The notes below the pieces were generated by a model. That model saw only the letters and a program-made list of their open reading frames with translations. It had not been told where the DNA came from and searched no databases. Shown in pieces: positions 1 to 7,896 of a stretch of 40,720 nt of DNA (the first letter of the stretch is position 1; every line of letters begins with the position of its first letter). A program made the position numbers and the translations under genes. Origin of the DNA: a virus; the IMG/VR virus record IMGVR_UViG_3300044823_000188, positions 1 to 40,720 of that record; one strand, written 5' to 3'.

Positions 1-166
1 CAGTTGTTTCTACTGGATCAGTTGTCAATATTTCTTCTTCTGCCTGCAAGGCATTTTCAAAATCAACTTCTTCAATACCTTCTAAAGTTGGATCTATCGC
101 ATTTGCAATCAAAACACATGCATCTGCAATTTCTCTCAAACCTTCTGCAATTAATTCTAAATTCAT
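1..166 (-). CDS. N-terminal part of a small acidic protein, runs off the window
   Basis: The first 55 residues are visible, starting MNLELIAEGLREIADA; the 3' end lies outside the window. The start is fixed by AAAAGGAG seven bases upstream. The protein is acidic and helical, rich in Glu, Ala and Ile, with no membrane segment. Residues 36-44 read FENALQAEE, and the same nine residues occur in the gene at 1669-2025 on the other side of the inserted transposon. I do not recognise the family. Confidence 0.75.
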   Translation of the reverse strand, partial: MNLELIAEGLREIADACVLIANAIDPTLEGIEEVDFENALQAEEEILTTDPVETT

Positions 167-256
167 AAAATTCTCCTTTTTATTTATATACAAAATATAA
201 AATTATATAATCATATAATATATCTTAAAAATTCGTTTAAACAAAACCTGAAACTT

Positions 257-270
257 ATAATAATTAATAT
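257..270. repeat. Left copy of 14-bp direct repeat flanking the IS element
   Basis: ATAATAATTAATAT abuts the left terminal inverted repeat, and the identical 14 bases abut the right one at 1620-1633. This looks like a target-site duplication. IS1595-family duplications are usually given as 8 bp, so part of the match may be chance in this AT-rich context. Confidence 0.75.
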
Positions 271-292
271 GCGTATCCCTTTATTACAGAAA
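271..292 (+). repeat. Left terminal inverted repeat of the IS element
   Basis: 22 bp; pairs with 1598-1619 with a single mismatch (position 4 from the outer tip). Remnant transposase codons begin within about 10 bases of its inner edge. Confidence 0.85.
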
Positions 293-543
293 ATCGTTCA
301 AAAAATAATTTTAAACATGAAAGCGTTGATTATATAATGAAGTGGGTTCATACGATAATATCAAATGCAAAAACTTATATTAAAGGTACTTATCACGGAG
401 CTTGCGATGAACATTTACAGAAATATCTTGATGAATTCTGCTACCGATTTAATAGAAGATTTTGGGAAGGTCAATTATTCAATAGGCTGTTATCAGCTTG
501 TGTTGGTTGTGAAAGTTTGACTTATAAGAATTTGATTAAGTAA
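280..543 (+). pseudogene. C-terminal remnant of an IS1595-family DDE transposase
   Basis: From the ATG at 337 it encodes 68 residues containing WVHTIISNAK, TYHGACDEHLQKYLDEF and CYRFNRRFWEGQLFNRLL. This is the characteristic end of ISXO2-like transposases (…GTYH…KHLxRYLxEFxYRFNRR). The frame is open upstream to about 280 and includes HESVDY, which also fits the family, so the gene was truncated by internal deletion rather than starting at 337. The N-terminal zinc ribbon and the catalytic DDE core are absent, so no activity is expected. It is the only plus-strand coding sequence I accept in the window. Confidence 0.85.
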
Positions 544-554
544 AATTATAAAAA

Positions 555-1181
555 TTAAGGATGAGGTTTTTGTAGAACGGCTATCAATACAGATAAAACC
601 ATTCCTCCAACGCCTAGAAGAATTGCTATAGATATACCAATTACCCAATTTTTTGTAGAATCAAATTTTGAATCTAAAGATGTAAATTTCGATTCTACGA
701 CATTTACCATTTGATTTACTCTATTTTCCATTCGTTCTTCAATTTTTTCAATTCTGTGTTCTGTTCTTTCTTCACTAGCTTGAATGTTTTTTCGTAAATC
801 CGATTGTTCTCTGTCTATTTTATCAATATATGTTTTTAAAATATCATCATTATCCATATTTTTCTCCTTTCTGTTATTATCATCGGGAATTAATATTTTA
901 CTATTAGAAAACTTATAAAAAGATAAGATATTAGTATTATAAATTCCATTAATTGTAAATATTATAAAAAATGAAATATTAGCATTTAGATATTCTTTTT
1001 TCGAAAAATTACTTAATTCATCTTCTTTAAATTGCCTATAATAATCATTTATTTTGATTTCTTTTGAGTTTTCTTCTCTAGTAAATTGAAGTGTAATATC
1101 TCTTTCATCTATTTTTTTGGGGTTAATAGCATTTAAAATTAAAGGTGATATTTTTTCTCCTATCATTAAAGGATTATTCAT
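555..1181 (-). CDS. Passenger protein with coiled coil and C-terminal membrane anchor
   Basis: 208 residues. The N-terminal half (about 1-95) is polar with no motif I recognise. Residues about 110-165 are a charged heptad-like region (RTEHRIEKIEERMENRV). Residues about 176-204 form a hydrophobic membrane segment (WVIGISIAILLGVGGMVLSV) with a short tail. The arrangement resembles small coiled-coil, tail-anchored proteins such as Borrelia Bdr, but the similarity is only architectural. It lies one base downstream of the 82-residue gene and ends 11 bases from the oppositely oriented transposase remnant, entirely inside the IS element. It therefore probably moves with the element. Confidence 0.7.
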   Translation of the reverse strand: MNNPLMIGEKISPLILNAINPKKIDERDITLQFTREENSKEIKINDYYRQFKEDELSNFSKKEYLNANISFFIIFTINGIYNTNILSFYKFSNSKILIPDDNNRKEKNMDNDDILKTYIDKIDREQSDLRKNIQASEERTEHRIEKIEERMENRVNQMVNVVESKFTSLDSKFDSTKNWVIGISIAILLGVGGMVLSVLIAVLQKPHP

Positions 1182-1182
1182 A

Positions 1183-1431
1183 TTAACCTTTCGCTGGGGG
1201 ATCTACAAGCATTATCGGTGCTGATTGCAAAAAATATACAGGATTTCCAGCAGTATCTGTCTCCCCCTGAAGTTTTAATATTTGAACAAGAGATTGTTTT
1301 GTTCTTATTTTAGTTCCATCTTCTAATTCATAGATATTCCATTCTTCTATTTGAGTTTTAACTTTAACAGGGTCTCCTGTTTTATCAACTGTTTTTCCAT
1401 CGGGTGTTTGCATTTTTACAGTAATTGACAT
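1183..1431 (-). CDS. Small passenger protein of the IS1595-type element
   Basis: 82 residues, mostly beta-prone, starting MSITVKMQTPDGKTV. The segment EEWNIYELEDGTKIRTK and the ending LVDPPAKG resemble small conserved proteins I recall from ordinary bacterial genomes (…VWNVYELEDGTVLKIK…); I assign no function. SD AGGAGAAG lies 5 bases before the ATG. It appears to be the first gene of a two-gene passenger operon, transcribed opposite to the transposase, with a plausible sigma-70 promoter at 1512-1540. Confidence 0.75.
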   Translation of the reverse strand: MSITVKMQTPDGKTVDKTGDPVKVKTQIEEWNIYELEDGTKIRTKQSLVQILKLQGETDTAGNPVYFLQSAPIMLVDPPAKG

Positions 1432-1511
1432 TATACTTCTCCTAAATTTATTTCTTTTCTAAAATTAAGTATATATCTAATTTATCTAAAATTCAAATTT
1501 TTTACTATAAA

Positions 1512-1540
1512 ATTAAAAAATTAAAAAATAATTGTGTCAA
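1512..1540 (-). promoter_or_regulatory. Putative sigma-70 promoter of the passenger operon
   Basis: On the minus strand a perfect -35 TTGACA (1535-1540) is followed after 17 bp by TTTAAT (1512-1517). It lies inside the IS element, about 80 bp upstream of the 82-residue gene. The host-type consensus contrasts with the phage's repeated leader element elsewhere. Confidence 0.5.
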
Positions 1541-1597
1541 AGAACCATTTTATAGCTTTTTTCCTTTAAAAACTATAAAATCTATATTAATCCTTTA

Positions 1598-1619
1598 TTT
1601 CTGTAATAAAGGGATAGGC
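1598..1619 (-). repeat. Right terminal inverted repeat of the IS element
   Basis: 22 bp, complementary to 271-292 with one mismatch. Confidence 0.85.
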
Positions 1620-1633
1620 ATAATAATTAATAT
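1620..1633. repeat. Right copy of 14-bp direct repeat flanking the IS element
   Basis: ATAATAATTAATAT, identical to 257-270 and in the same orientation. Confidence 0.75.
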
Positions 1634-1668
1634 ATACAATATTTATAATTGAAGCCACTGTGTTAATC

Positions 1669-2025
1669 CTAATAAATAGAATCTATAATATTATTTTTCA
1701 TATTATTAAACCCGTCTACCAATTCTGAAAAATATTCAAAAGTATATTCCCTATTTATATCAATCATTATCACTAACAATTTTATGCTATTCAAATATTT
1801 TCTAAATTTTTCTGCGTTATGACCTATCCAAACTTGAGCTTCCCAACTTCTAAATTCATCATTATCAGGAGTATTATTTATTCTAAAATGTTCTTTTAAT
1901 TCTTCTGCCTGTAAAGCATTTTCAAAAATAACGATACAATTGCCATTACATTCTTTAGTAAAATCTAAATATTTTTTGGAATAATTATATGTTTTTTTAT
2001 CTTTTTCCAATCTTGAAAACAACAT
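1669..2025 (-). CDS. Hypothetical protein, 118 aa
   Basis: The sequence is soluble with mixed charge and no motif I recognise. Residues 34-42 (FENALQAEE) repeat the motif in the protein at 1-166 across the IS insertion, with near-identical DNA (1903-1929 versus 34-60). The start codon is one base past the stop of the upstream 71-residue gene, so the two are probably translationally coupled. It ends with TAG, followed six bases later by TAA. Confidence 0.65.
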   Translation of the reverse strand: MLFSRLEKDKKTYNYSKKYLDFTKECNGNCIVIFENALQAEELKEHFRINNTPDNDEFRSWEAQVWIGHNAEKFRKYLNSIKLLVIMIDINREYTFEYFSELVDGFNNMKNNIIDSIY

Positions 2026-2026
2026 T

Positions 2027-2242
2027 TCATTTTAACTCTATTATTTGTGCATCATAAATATTTATTAAATCTTTAACACATTCTACACAATAATCTCTAG
2101 AAATTCTTCCAACTAACAAAATATCATTCATTCTAACATCCTGTAATATACTTACATATGTATCTACAAATTGCTGGCAATCGCTTTTTCTACTAAAGAC
2201 AAATTTAAAATTATAAAAATTTTTAGATTCTCTAACTATCAT
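2027..2242 (-). CDS. Hypothetical protein, 71 aa
   Basis: Begins MIVRESKNFYNFKFVFSR and has four cysteine-containing or aromatic stretches but no CxxC pair. SD AAAGGAT precedes the ATG. It sits between the exonuclease gene and the 118-residue gene in one co-directional run. No family recognised. Confidence 0.6.
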   Translation of the reverse strand: MIVRESKNFYNFKFVFSRKSDCQQFVDTYVSILQDVRMNDILLVGRISRDYCVECVKDLINIYDAQIIELK

Positions 2243-2284
2243 TGGTTTATCCTTTAAAATATTTAACTTAATAAATATAAAAAA

Positions 2285-3142
2285 TTAAATTTTAATTTGA
2301 AATTCTATTTCTTTTCCATAAAGAGATTGCATATTATAATGTTCAAAAAAATCATGTATTTTGTCTATACTTTTTACTATTTTACAATTATTATATTCGT
2401 TCATAATATTGCTTTGAATGTCTTTAGGAATAATATTTGGTTCTAAAAGCAAAACATTCCTGTTTCTATTGTAATATAATTGATTTTCAATACCTTCATT
2501 TAATATTTTTTCTATTCTTTTCTTATTCATTACAATTTGTCTTTTTCCTTCTGTTATGAATGTATCATTATCACTAAGAATGTTCGGACATCCATCACCC
2601 ACACAACCCCTCAATAAAAAATCTTTTGTATAATCTTCCACAGTTTTAAACTCATTTTTGCCATTTTTAATTGGAAATTCGACAAATTCTTCTGACATTA
2701 AATTATATAAACCAATTTTATCATACTTTAAAAGTTGAATAAAATCATGATCATCACTGCAAATGTATATAATATCTTCAGGTTTTTTATTGAAAACTAG
2801 TGTTGCGATAATATCATCGGCTTCCGCCTTTTGAATTTTTATAACTTTATATGGAAATCTGGTTTGTAATTCATCAATAAATATATCCACTTCTTCAAAT
2901 AATTTGTTTACACTATTATTTTTAATGCGTCCAGCTTTATATTCTGGAAATATATCTTTTCTCCAAGATTTAGAATCACAACAAAGAACTATTTCATTTG
3001 GATTAAATAATTTGTTCAAATTTAATATTGATTTCAAAATAAGAAAACGCCAGAATGCAAAACTATCATCTGGCTGTTTCTGAATGTTAATGAAATAAGT
3101 TTTATAGATAATTTGAGAAAAGTCTATAAGTAAATTTATCAT
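2285..3142 (-). CDS. rnh: 5'-3' exonuclease / RNase H (T4 Rnh-like flap nuclease)
   Basis: 285 residues, close to T4 RNase H (305). Acidic metal ligands appear in the expected order: D7 in LLIDFSQI, D56 in LCCDSKSWRKDIFPEYKAGR, E107/D109/D110 in KAEADDIIA, D130/D131/D133 in CSDDHDFIQL, then D183 in CVGDGCPN where T4 has GDKKDN. In T4 this enzyme removes RNA primers and flaps from lagging-strand fragments. The PIN-like fold precedes a C-terminal helix-hairpin-type region. The start is supported by SD AGGATTAA. It is the last gene of the replication block in transcription order. Confidence 0.88.
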   Translation of the reverse strand: MINLLIDFSQIIYKTYFINIQKQPDDSFAFWRFLILKSILNLNKLFNPNEIVLCCDSKSWRKDIFPEYKAGRIKNNSVNKLFEEVDIFIDELQTRFPYKVIKIQKAEADDIIATLVFNKKPEDIIYICSDDHDFIQLLKYDKIGLYNLMSEEFVEFPIKNGKNEFKTVEDYTKDFLLRGCVGDGCPNILSDNDTFITEGKRQIVMNKKRIEKILNEGIENQLYYNRNRNVLLLEPNIIPKDIQSNIMNEYNNCKIVKSIDKIHDFFEHYNMQSLYGKEIEFQIKI

Positions 3143-3148
3143 TTAATC

Positions 3149-3889
3149 CTACAAAATACTATTTTTTAAATTATTCATTCTGTTTAATGAAATTTCATAT
3201 TTTTCTTTATTATTTTCAATTAAAATATAATTTCTATTCAATTTAAAACAGGCAACACCTAATGTTCCTGTCCCACAACAGTTATCTAAAATTAAATCTC
3301 CTTTATTACTTCCTAATTCTACAAGTCTCTCAATTAATTTTAAAGGCTTTTGTGCTGAATGATTTAATTTTTCTGGACTATTATGTGGCAAAGCATTTAT
3401 ATCATTCCAGCAATCACTTAAATTTACACCATTTTTCAATATCCCTTCAGTATATTCTTTTCTATTGATATTATTAAATATTTTTATATTATTAAAAATA
3501 GCATTTTTGCCTTTAGAATAATATGCTATAGGTTCATATCCGCTTGATAATGAATGTCCTCTGGTAGTATTAAAATTTCTTTTTCTTGACCAAATTATTT
3601 GCCTTTTTTCAATAAAATATTTATCTAATATATTGCACATTGGTCTATAATATTTTCTACCAGTAAATAAAAATAAATTTCCATCATTTTTCAATATTCT
3701 ATTATATTCATTAAATATTTTTGATATCCAAATTAAATACTCTTCTTCATTTTTCCAATTATTATCCCATTCATCTTTTGATACTTGAAAATATGGTAAA
3801 TCACATATTATGTGATCAATGAATTCATTTGGAATTTCTATCATAATATCTTCACATTTTCCAAAATATATTTCATTTATTCTTATCAT
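3149..3889 (-). CDS. DNA methyltransferase (N4-cytosine/N6-adenine class), intact
   Basis: 246 residues. The catalytic motif IV is DLPY (30-33, in IICDLPYF). The SAM-binding motif I lies C-terminal at 202-210 (DNCCGTGTL), preceded by HSAQKP (177-182, the HxTQKP motif). This order is the beta class of the N6/N4 methylase family. Its ATG overlaps the stop of the preceding 78-residue gene by 4 bases. It is the only uninterrupted methyltransferase in the 3-8 kb block; two neighbours are broken. It probably modifies phage DNA against host restriction. The target sequence cannot be read from the protein. Confidence 0.85.
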   Translation of the reverse strand: MIRINEIYFGKCEDIMIEIPNEFIDHIICDLPYFQVSKDEWDNNWKNEEEYLIWISKIFNEYNRILKNDGNLFLFTGRKYYRPMCNILDKYFIEKRQIIWSRKRNFNTTRGHSLSSGYEPIAYYSKGKNAIFNNIKIFNNINRKEYTEGILKNGVNLSDCWNDINALPHNSPEKLNHSAQKPLKLIERLVELGSNKGDLILDNCCGTGTLGVACFKLNRNYILIENNKEKYEISLNRMNNLKNSIL

Positions 3890-4122
3890 TTAACTTTATA
3901 ATTGCCATCTAAAACAATATCTTTCAGATAAAGATTAGATGTCTTGTACCAATTGAATTTACAATTAAAAAATATATAACTTTTATTGTTATTATATATT
4001 TTGCACAACTTATCATTTATTGTTATATTTCCAACAAAAGTATATCTTTGCGTGCTCAAATCCAATTCCTTAGTTTTTGTAACTACTATTTCTTTATGAT
4101 TTTCGTCTAAAATGAATCTCAT
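3886..4122 (-). CDS. Hypothetical protein, 78 aa
   Basis: Starts MRFILDENHKEIVVTK and is rich in beta-branched residues and Asn/Lys, with no motif I recognise. Its SD, AAGGAG, lies inside the final codons of the upstream 52-residue gene, whose stop overlaps this ATG. Its own end overlaps the methyltransferase start, so the three genes are coupled. Confidence 0.65.
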   Translation of the reverse strand: MRFILDENHKEIVVTKTKELDLSTQRYTFVGNITINDKLCKIYNNNKSYIFFNCKFNWYKTSNLYLKDIVLDGNYKVK

Positions 4123-4277
4123 GTTAACTCCTTCAATAATTTTAATTTTATTTGTCTATTATCTGGTTCATAACAATGATAAATAAATTTATGCCAAGTA
4201 CCATCACAACCACGATAATCTTTTTTGCTATGTCTATTTTTATAATAATGTTCACATAATATACAATTAGGCTTCAT
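4119..4277 (-). CDS. 52-aa cysteine-rich protein with shared RQIKLKLL tail
   Basis: Starts MKPNCILCEHYY, with C5, C8, C24 and C36 plus histidines, so a small zinc-binding fold is plausible. The end is NRQIKLKLLKELT, the C-terminal tail shared with at least eight other small proteins here. The codons for K-E (AAG GAG) supply the SD of the next gene and the TGA overlaps its ATG. The upstream gene's stop lies just before this ATG. The function of the core and of the tail is unknown. Confidence 0.75.
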   Translation of the reverse strand: MKPNCILCEHYYKNRHSKKDYRGCDGTWHKFIYHCYEPDNRQIKLKLLKELT

Positions 4278-4278
4278 T

Positions 4279-4566
4279 TTAACCCACTATATATTTTTGT
4301 TTTCCGAAATGTATCTCATCCCTATTATTTATTTCTTCAATATGACTCAAGTAAAGAGTTGCCAGCTTTTCTTGTTCTCTCAAAAACAACCTGTAATCTT
4401 CTAATGCTTTTTTAGTAGACCTATTTGATTTTTTTTCTTCAAACCCCACTCCGTCTCCTTTAAATTCAAATACTATTACCGGATATTCGTTTTGCCAATT
4501 GGTTTCTTTAAACATATACTTTTCATAATCTTTCATTCTAATAGAATTAATGCGTGTTTCAATCAT
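4279..4566 (-). CDS. Hypothetical protein, 95 aa
   Basis: Begins MIETRINSIRMKDYEKYM; the middle has VIVFEFKGDGVGFEEKKSNR and the C-terminal half is helical. No family recognised. It is the first gene after one copy of the repeated leader element (4574-4598), whose AAAGGAT is its SD, so it probably heads a transcript running through the 52-aa, 78-aa, methyltransferase and exonuclease genes. Confidence 0.65.
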   Translation of the reverse strand: MIETRINSIRMKDYEKYMFKETNWQNEYPVIVFEFKGDGVGFEEKKSNRSTKKALEDYRLFLREQEKLATLYLSHIEEINNRDEIHFGKQKYIVG

Positions 4567-4573
4567 TTTTTTA

Positions 4574-4598
4574 TCCTTTCATTAATATATTATTAAAA
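4574..4598 (-). promoter_or_regulatory. Repeated leader/promoter element, copy 1
   Basis: Minus-strand match to the conserved TTTTAATAATATATTAATGA plus AAGGA (SD). It is preceded by GTTTA, also seen before the copy at 35601-35625. Confidence 0.7.
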
Positions 4599-4626
4599 TA
4601 AACATTGCTGTTTATTAAAATTAAAT

Positions 4627-4962
4627 TTAATCATCGGATGTCAATGCCACTGTTATTGTGCCATCTTGATCATTTATATTTCCTGGATCAGTATATATTG
4701 TCGGACCAATCACTGGTTCTAATGCAGTCATAGTAATTAAAACCACATCATTTTGATTTACTTTTTTCCAAGTAACTTGAGGGTCTTCCCAAGTTGGTAC
4801 TGGTATCGCTGTCCACCAATCATTTATTATTTTTGGATATGGCAATGTAGGTTCTCCTGAATTAAACAAAAGATTACCTAAAGACAAAAGTTCCAAAAAT
4901 CTTTCTTGTGTGAGTGTTATTTCCCCATCTCTAACTTTCAATTTTATTTTCGTCCAAATCAT
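4627..4962 (-). CDS. Hypothetical protein, 111 aa
   Basis: Starts MIWTKIKLKVRDGEITLTQE. It is rich in Trp, Pro and Thr in the middle and ends with an acidic tip, TVALTSDD. It overlaps the upstream 129-residue gene by 32 bases. Followed by the repeated leader element. No recognisable family; the Thr/Pro/Val-rich composition would fit a beta-rich protein. Confidence 0.6.
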   Translation of the reverse strand: MIWTKIKLKVRDGEITLTQERFLELLSLGNLLFNSGEPTLPYPKIINDWWTAIPVPTWEDPQVTWKKVNQNDVVLITMTALEPVIGPTIYTDPGNINDQDGTITVALTSDD

Positions 4963-5320
4963 TTATTTTCTCCTTTTTTGTTTTTAAAGTTGGAATATTT
5001 ATAAGAATGCTGTCCAACCAATAATTAATTTTTTTAACACTATTATTTCTAAGTTTAAATACAAATTTATACAACTTTGACAATGCCTTAGAATAAGCTA
5101 ATCTTTCACCAAAATCTTTATCATATATATCGAAGTCTAATAACTTTGCAACGCCTTTAAATATTCTATCATTCAATGTAATTATTGCAATTGTAGTTGT
5201 ATCATTATAGATAAATTCTAATTTAATATCATTTAGCCTACATACATCAGGCATTAAAATATAAAAATTCATACCACCTTTAAGTTTCACTTCTCTTTCA
5301 AAAATTGTTTTTCTTTTCAT
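4931..5320 (-). CDS. Hypothetical protein, 129 aa
   Basis: Starts MKRKTIFEREVKLKGG after SD AGGAG. An alpha/beta-looking N-terminal part is followed by a basic helical C-terminal third. It directly follows the broken methyltransferase at 5330-6563 in transcription order. No function recognised. Confidence 0.6.
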   Translation of the reverse strand: MKRKTIFEREVKLKGGMNFYILMPDVCRLNDIKLEFIYNDTTTIAIITLNDRIFKGVAKLLDFDIYDKDFGERLAYSKALSKLYKFVFKLRNNSVKKINYWLDSILINIPTLKTKKEKINDLDENKIES

Positions 5321-5329
5321 ATTATGCTC

Positions 5330-6563
5330 CTAAAAAAAATCTTTAACTATTCCAGTATTAAGTTCATTAACATTGAAACTTTTACCTTTCTTAAAAATAA
5401 ACATTGGTTCAGTTAATACTTTATCTCTAGATACTAATATATTTTCTTGTATATTCATATCTTTTGTTTCTTTATATGCAACATATCTATTATTTATATG
5501 ATAACCACTAGTTCCACAAAACAATAATCCTAATTCTTCTGTAACATATTTGACCATATCATCACAAATTCTAACTCTCCCTTTATTATCATTATAGTCT
5601 GATATGTTTATAGCAACATAGCCATTGTCGTTTAATCTAAACGTTGAGTTCTTTAACACCTTAAACAGAAAACCATTTAACCATAAACTCCAAATTACTA
5701 TATCTTTTATGTGAATTTGTTTCTGAATCTGCATCATATAATTCAACATTAAAATATGGTGGAGATGTAAAAATAAAATCAAAATTATATTGTGAATAAT
5801 CTACATCTTCTGCTGGTTGATTTATAAATGTAAATTTTTTATCAACTTTGTAGAGTTCCACCTGTTTATAATAATTATCATATACTGCTTTAAATGGATC
5901 AATACCCACATAACTTTGAGTGTCTTTCAATGAACAAAAACCAGCCAATCTATCACCCCAACCGGCAGAAAAATCTAATACATTCTTTGCATTAAATAAA
6001 TGATAAATACATCTAGCTGTATTTACATTAAATTGTATCGGAGTTCCAGCTGAGCCTCTGCAAGCGAATGATGAAGAAAGTCGTTTATAATCTATACTAT
6101 CATATCCCAAAGTAATTATTCCTCTCAATATTCTTCTAAATTGTTTTTCGTCATGATATTTATCATATATTGAAATTCCTCTGTTAGTAGCTGTCTTATT
6201 CCTATTCAAAAGATTAAAATATTTTGAAACTATATTAAAAGAACTATTAATCTTTATATAAAATAATTTCTTTTCTTCCGTGATACAATCATATTCAAAT
6301 TTATGAAAAAACTTATTGTTTAGAATGATATATTTGTATGGTAATTCTTTTTGCAATTTTAAAAAAGCTTCATATATTTCATTATCAGTTCTTGTTTCTA
6401 TGGGATATTCAATGTTATATTTCTTTATTGCTTCAATTACAAAATCTATAATATAATCTTCACCATACATATCTCGAATATAGGTATAATCTTTTTTAGG
6501 TAAATAAAATGATTTTTCATCTCTCATTCTATTGTCAATACTTTTCAAAACTAAATCATCCAT
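5330..6563 (-). pseudogene. DNA methyltransferase broken by an apparent 8-bp deletion
   Basis: The first frame (5661-6563) carries motif I as FSAGWGDR and catalytic motif IV as FDFIFTSPPYF, then runs NLEFMVKWFSV and stops. The second frame (to 5330) continues with WLNGFLFKVLKN and INISDY, the expected next part of the same fold. Restoring a second copy of TTAAATGG at 5673-5680 would join the frames as FMVKWLNGFLF and make 1,242 bp, a whole number of codons. The simplest history is loss of one of two tandem 8-bp repeats. The SAM-binding and catalytic motifs survive in the N-terminal fragment but the C-terminal third is lost. An assembly error is the main alternative. Confidence 0.75.
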
Positions 6564-6990
6564 TTAAAACCTTTTGTATCTTCTTTGCGTCCATACCATA
6601 CATAGAAAGAAAATCTTCTAAATCATCTTCTGACAATATATCTAAATAATCTTTAGCTTTTTCTTGACTTATTTGATAATAATCCTTCAAATAATCTATA
6701 ATTTCTTTCTTTTCTTCTTTTACTTTTTTGGTATATTTTATAAACACATTGTTTCTTGGAAGATTAAAATATATCAATTTAAACATCTCTTCCTTTTTCA
6801 ATACATAAACATATTTCTGGAAATAATTTGCCCATTGCATCATATTTCCTTGGTATAAATACTTACAAATCATGAAAGAGTCAAAGTTTCTGAAATCATC
6901 ATGTTTTTTGAAAAATGCTAAAGCTTGCTCGTGACTTTTATCTTTTTTGAGTAATGATTGTAAGTAGTCAAAAAAAGTTACGTCTACCAA
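6556..6990 (-). CDS. Clamp-loader small subunit (T4 gp62-like)
   Basis: 144 residues, all helical, starting at TTG with SD GAGGAA. The pattern MMQWANYFQKY, KYTKKVKEEKKEIIDYLKDY and SQEKAKDYLDILSEDDLEDF resembles the small clamp-loader subunit of T4-like phages (T4 gp62 is 187 residues). In T4 it joins four gp44 ATPases to load gp45 onto primed DNA. Identification rests on this pattern and on the position in a block with gp44- and gp45-like genes. Here the block is interrupted by two methyltransferase genes, unlike the compact T4 45-44-62 order. Confidence 0.7.
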   Translation of the reverse strand: MVDVTFFDYLQSLLKKDKSHEQALAFFKKHDDFRNFDSFMICKYLYQGNMMQWANYFQKYVYVLKKEEMFKLIYFNLPRNNVFIKYTKKVKEEKKEIIDYLKDYYQISQEKAKDYLDILSEDDLEDFLSMYGMDAKKIQKVLNG

Positions 6991-6999
6991 GTTAATTCC

Positions 7000-7895
7000 T
7001 CACAAAAATGAATGGTCTATACCATTGTTCTTTAATTTGTTTTCAAAATGATCACCAATTTTTTTTGCGTCGCCCTTATAGAACACCAAAACATTTTGAT
7101 GTATCTTACAAACTTTCCTAGTAGCAAATGTGAAATTAATTCTCATTGAAGCTGAACCGATTACATTTAAAAGAATAATATCATTATACAATCCCAATCC
7201 AGCTTTATAAAATGCATTTTTGGTAATAGTAATAAAATCCTTATATAGTCCTGAACTGTTTCTAATATCTCCAACAACAAAACAAGCGAATCTATTGTCT
7301 TTTAATAATTTACAACTCTTCAATATTATCGAATCATATTTAGATGTAAAATCTGAATCGCTCATATTACTTAAATCATCTGGGTCTTGAGAATAAATCT
7401 CTAAATCCATATATGATCGAATTGTTCTGTTATTTTATCTAATTCTTTATCACTATCCCCAGTTATCCATTTTGTTTTTCCATTATCACAAATTGTTTTT
7501 GCCTGTTCAATATTACTGTCCACTTGTTCTTTTCTTAATTCTAATCCTACATATTCTCGATCTAAAAAATTTGCAACTATTCCTCTAACTGAACCTCCAG
7601 CGAATGGATCTAATATCTTACCATTTGTTGGACAAAACCACTCATACATAACCTCAGTTAATACTGGGTCAAATATTGATTGTCCACCAACTTTCAATAT
7701 CGCTTTAGTTCCAAAAGATGCTTGATTCTTCATATCTTTTAATCTTTCAAAAGATAAATTCCCTTGAACTTTCCTTCCTAATTCACTTTTAATTCCTTTA
7801 TTAATCCAAAAGTTTTTTCTTTTTTGCCAATAACCTTGTTTTGAATCTAAAACTGAAAAAGGCGGAACAATAAAATTATCAATCAATCTAGCCAC
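7000..7895 (-). pseudogene. DNA methyltransferase that has lost its catalytic PPY motif
   Basis: The first frame (7401-7895, GTG start) has motif I as LDPFAGGSVRG and ends FDHIWI-stop, exactly where the catalytic (D/S/C)PPY motif should follow. The second frame begins MDLEIYSQDPDDLSNM and continues RFACFVVGDIR and HQNVLVFYKGD, typical of a phage methyltransferase family. The junction contains ATATGGATT (7404-7412). Deletion of 19 bases between two copies of this 9-mer, one coding IWI and one the end of PPYMDL, explains both the frameshift and the missing motif: 896+19=915, a whole number of codons. The enzyme should be inactive. Confidence 0.75.
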
Positions 7896-7896
7896 T

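Larger units (their letters stand above)
271..1619. mobile_element. IS1595-type (ISXO2-like) element, 1,349 bp, decayed transposase, two passenger genes
   Basis: The left end begins GCGTATCCCTTTATTACAGA (from 271). Its reverse complement with one mismatch forms the right end at 1598-1619, giving 22-bp terminal inverted repeats. The outside is bounded by the 14-bp direct repeat. Inside are the C-terminal part of an IS1595-family transposase on the plus strand and two genes on the minus strand. The transposase reading frame stays open back to the left repeat, so most of the gene was lost by internal deletion and the element is probably non-autonomous. IS1595 elements are known to carry passenger genes. 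The element sits between two phage genes and disrupts neither. Confidence 0.85.

Noticed and set aside
5330-7895. T4 gene 60-type translational bypassing in the broken methyltransferases
   Set aside because: Bypassing requires extra intervening bases; here bases are missing (8 and 19), and in one case the catalytic motif itself is gone.
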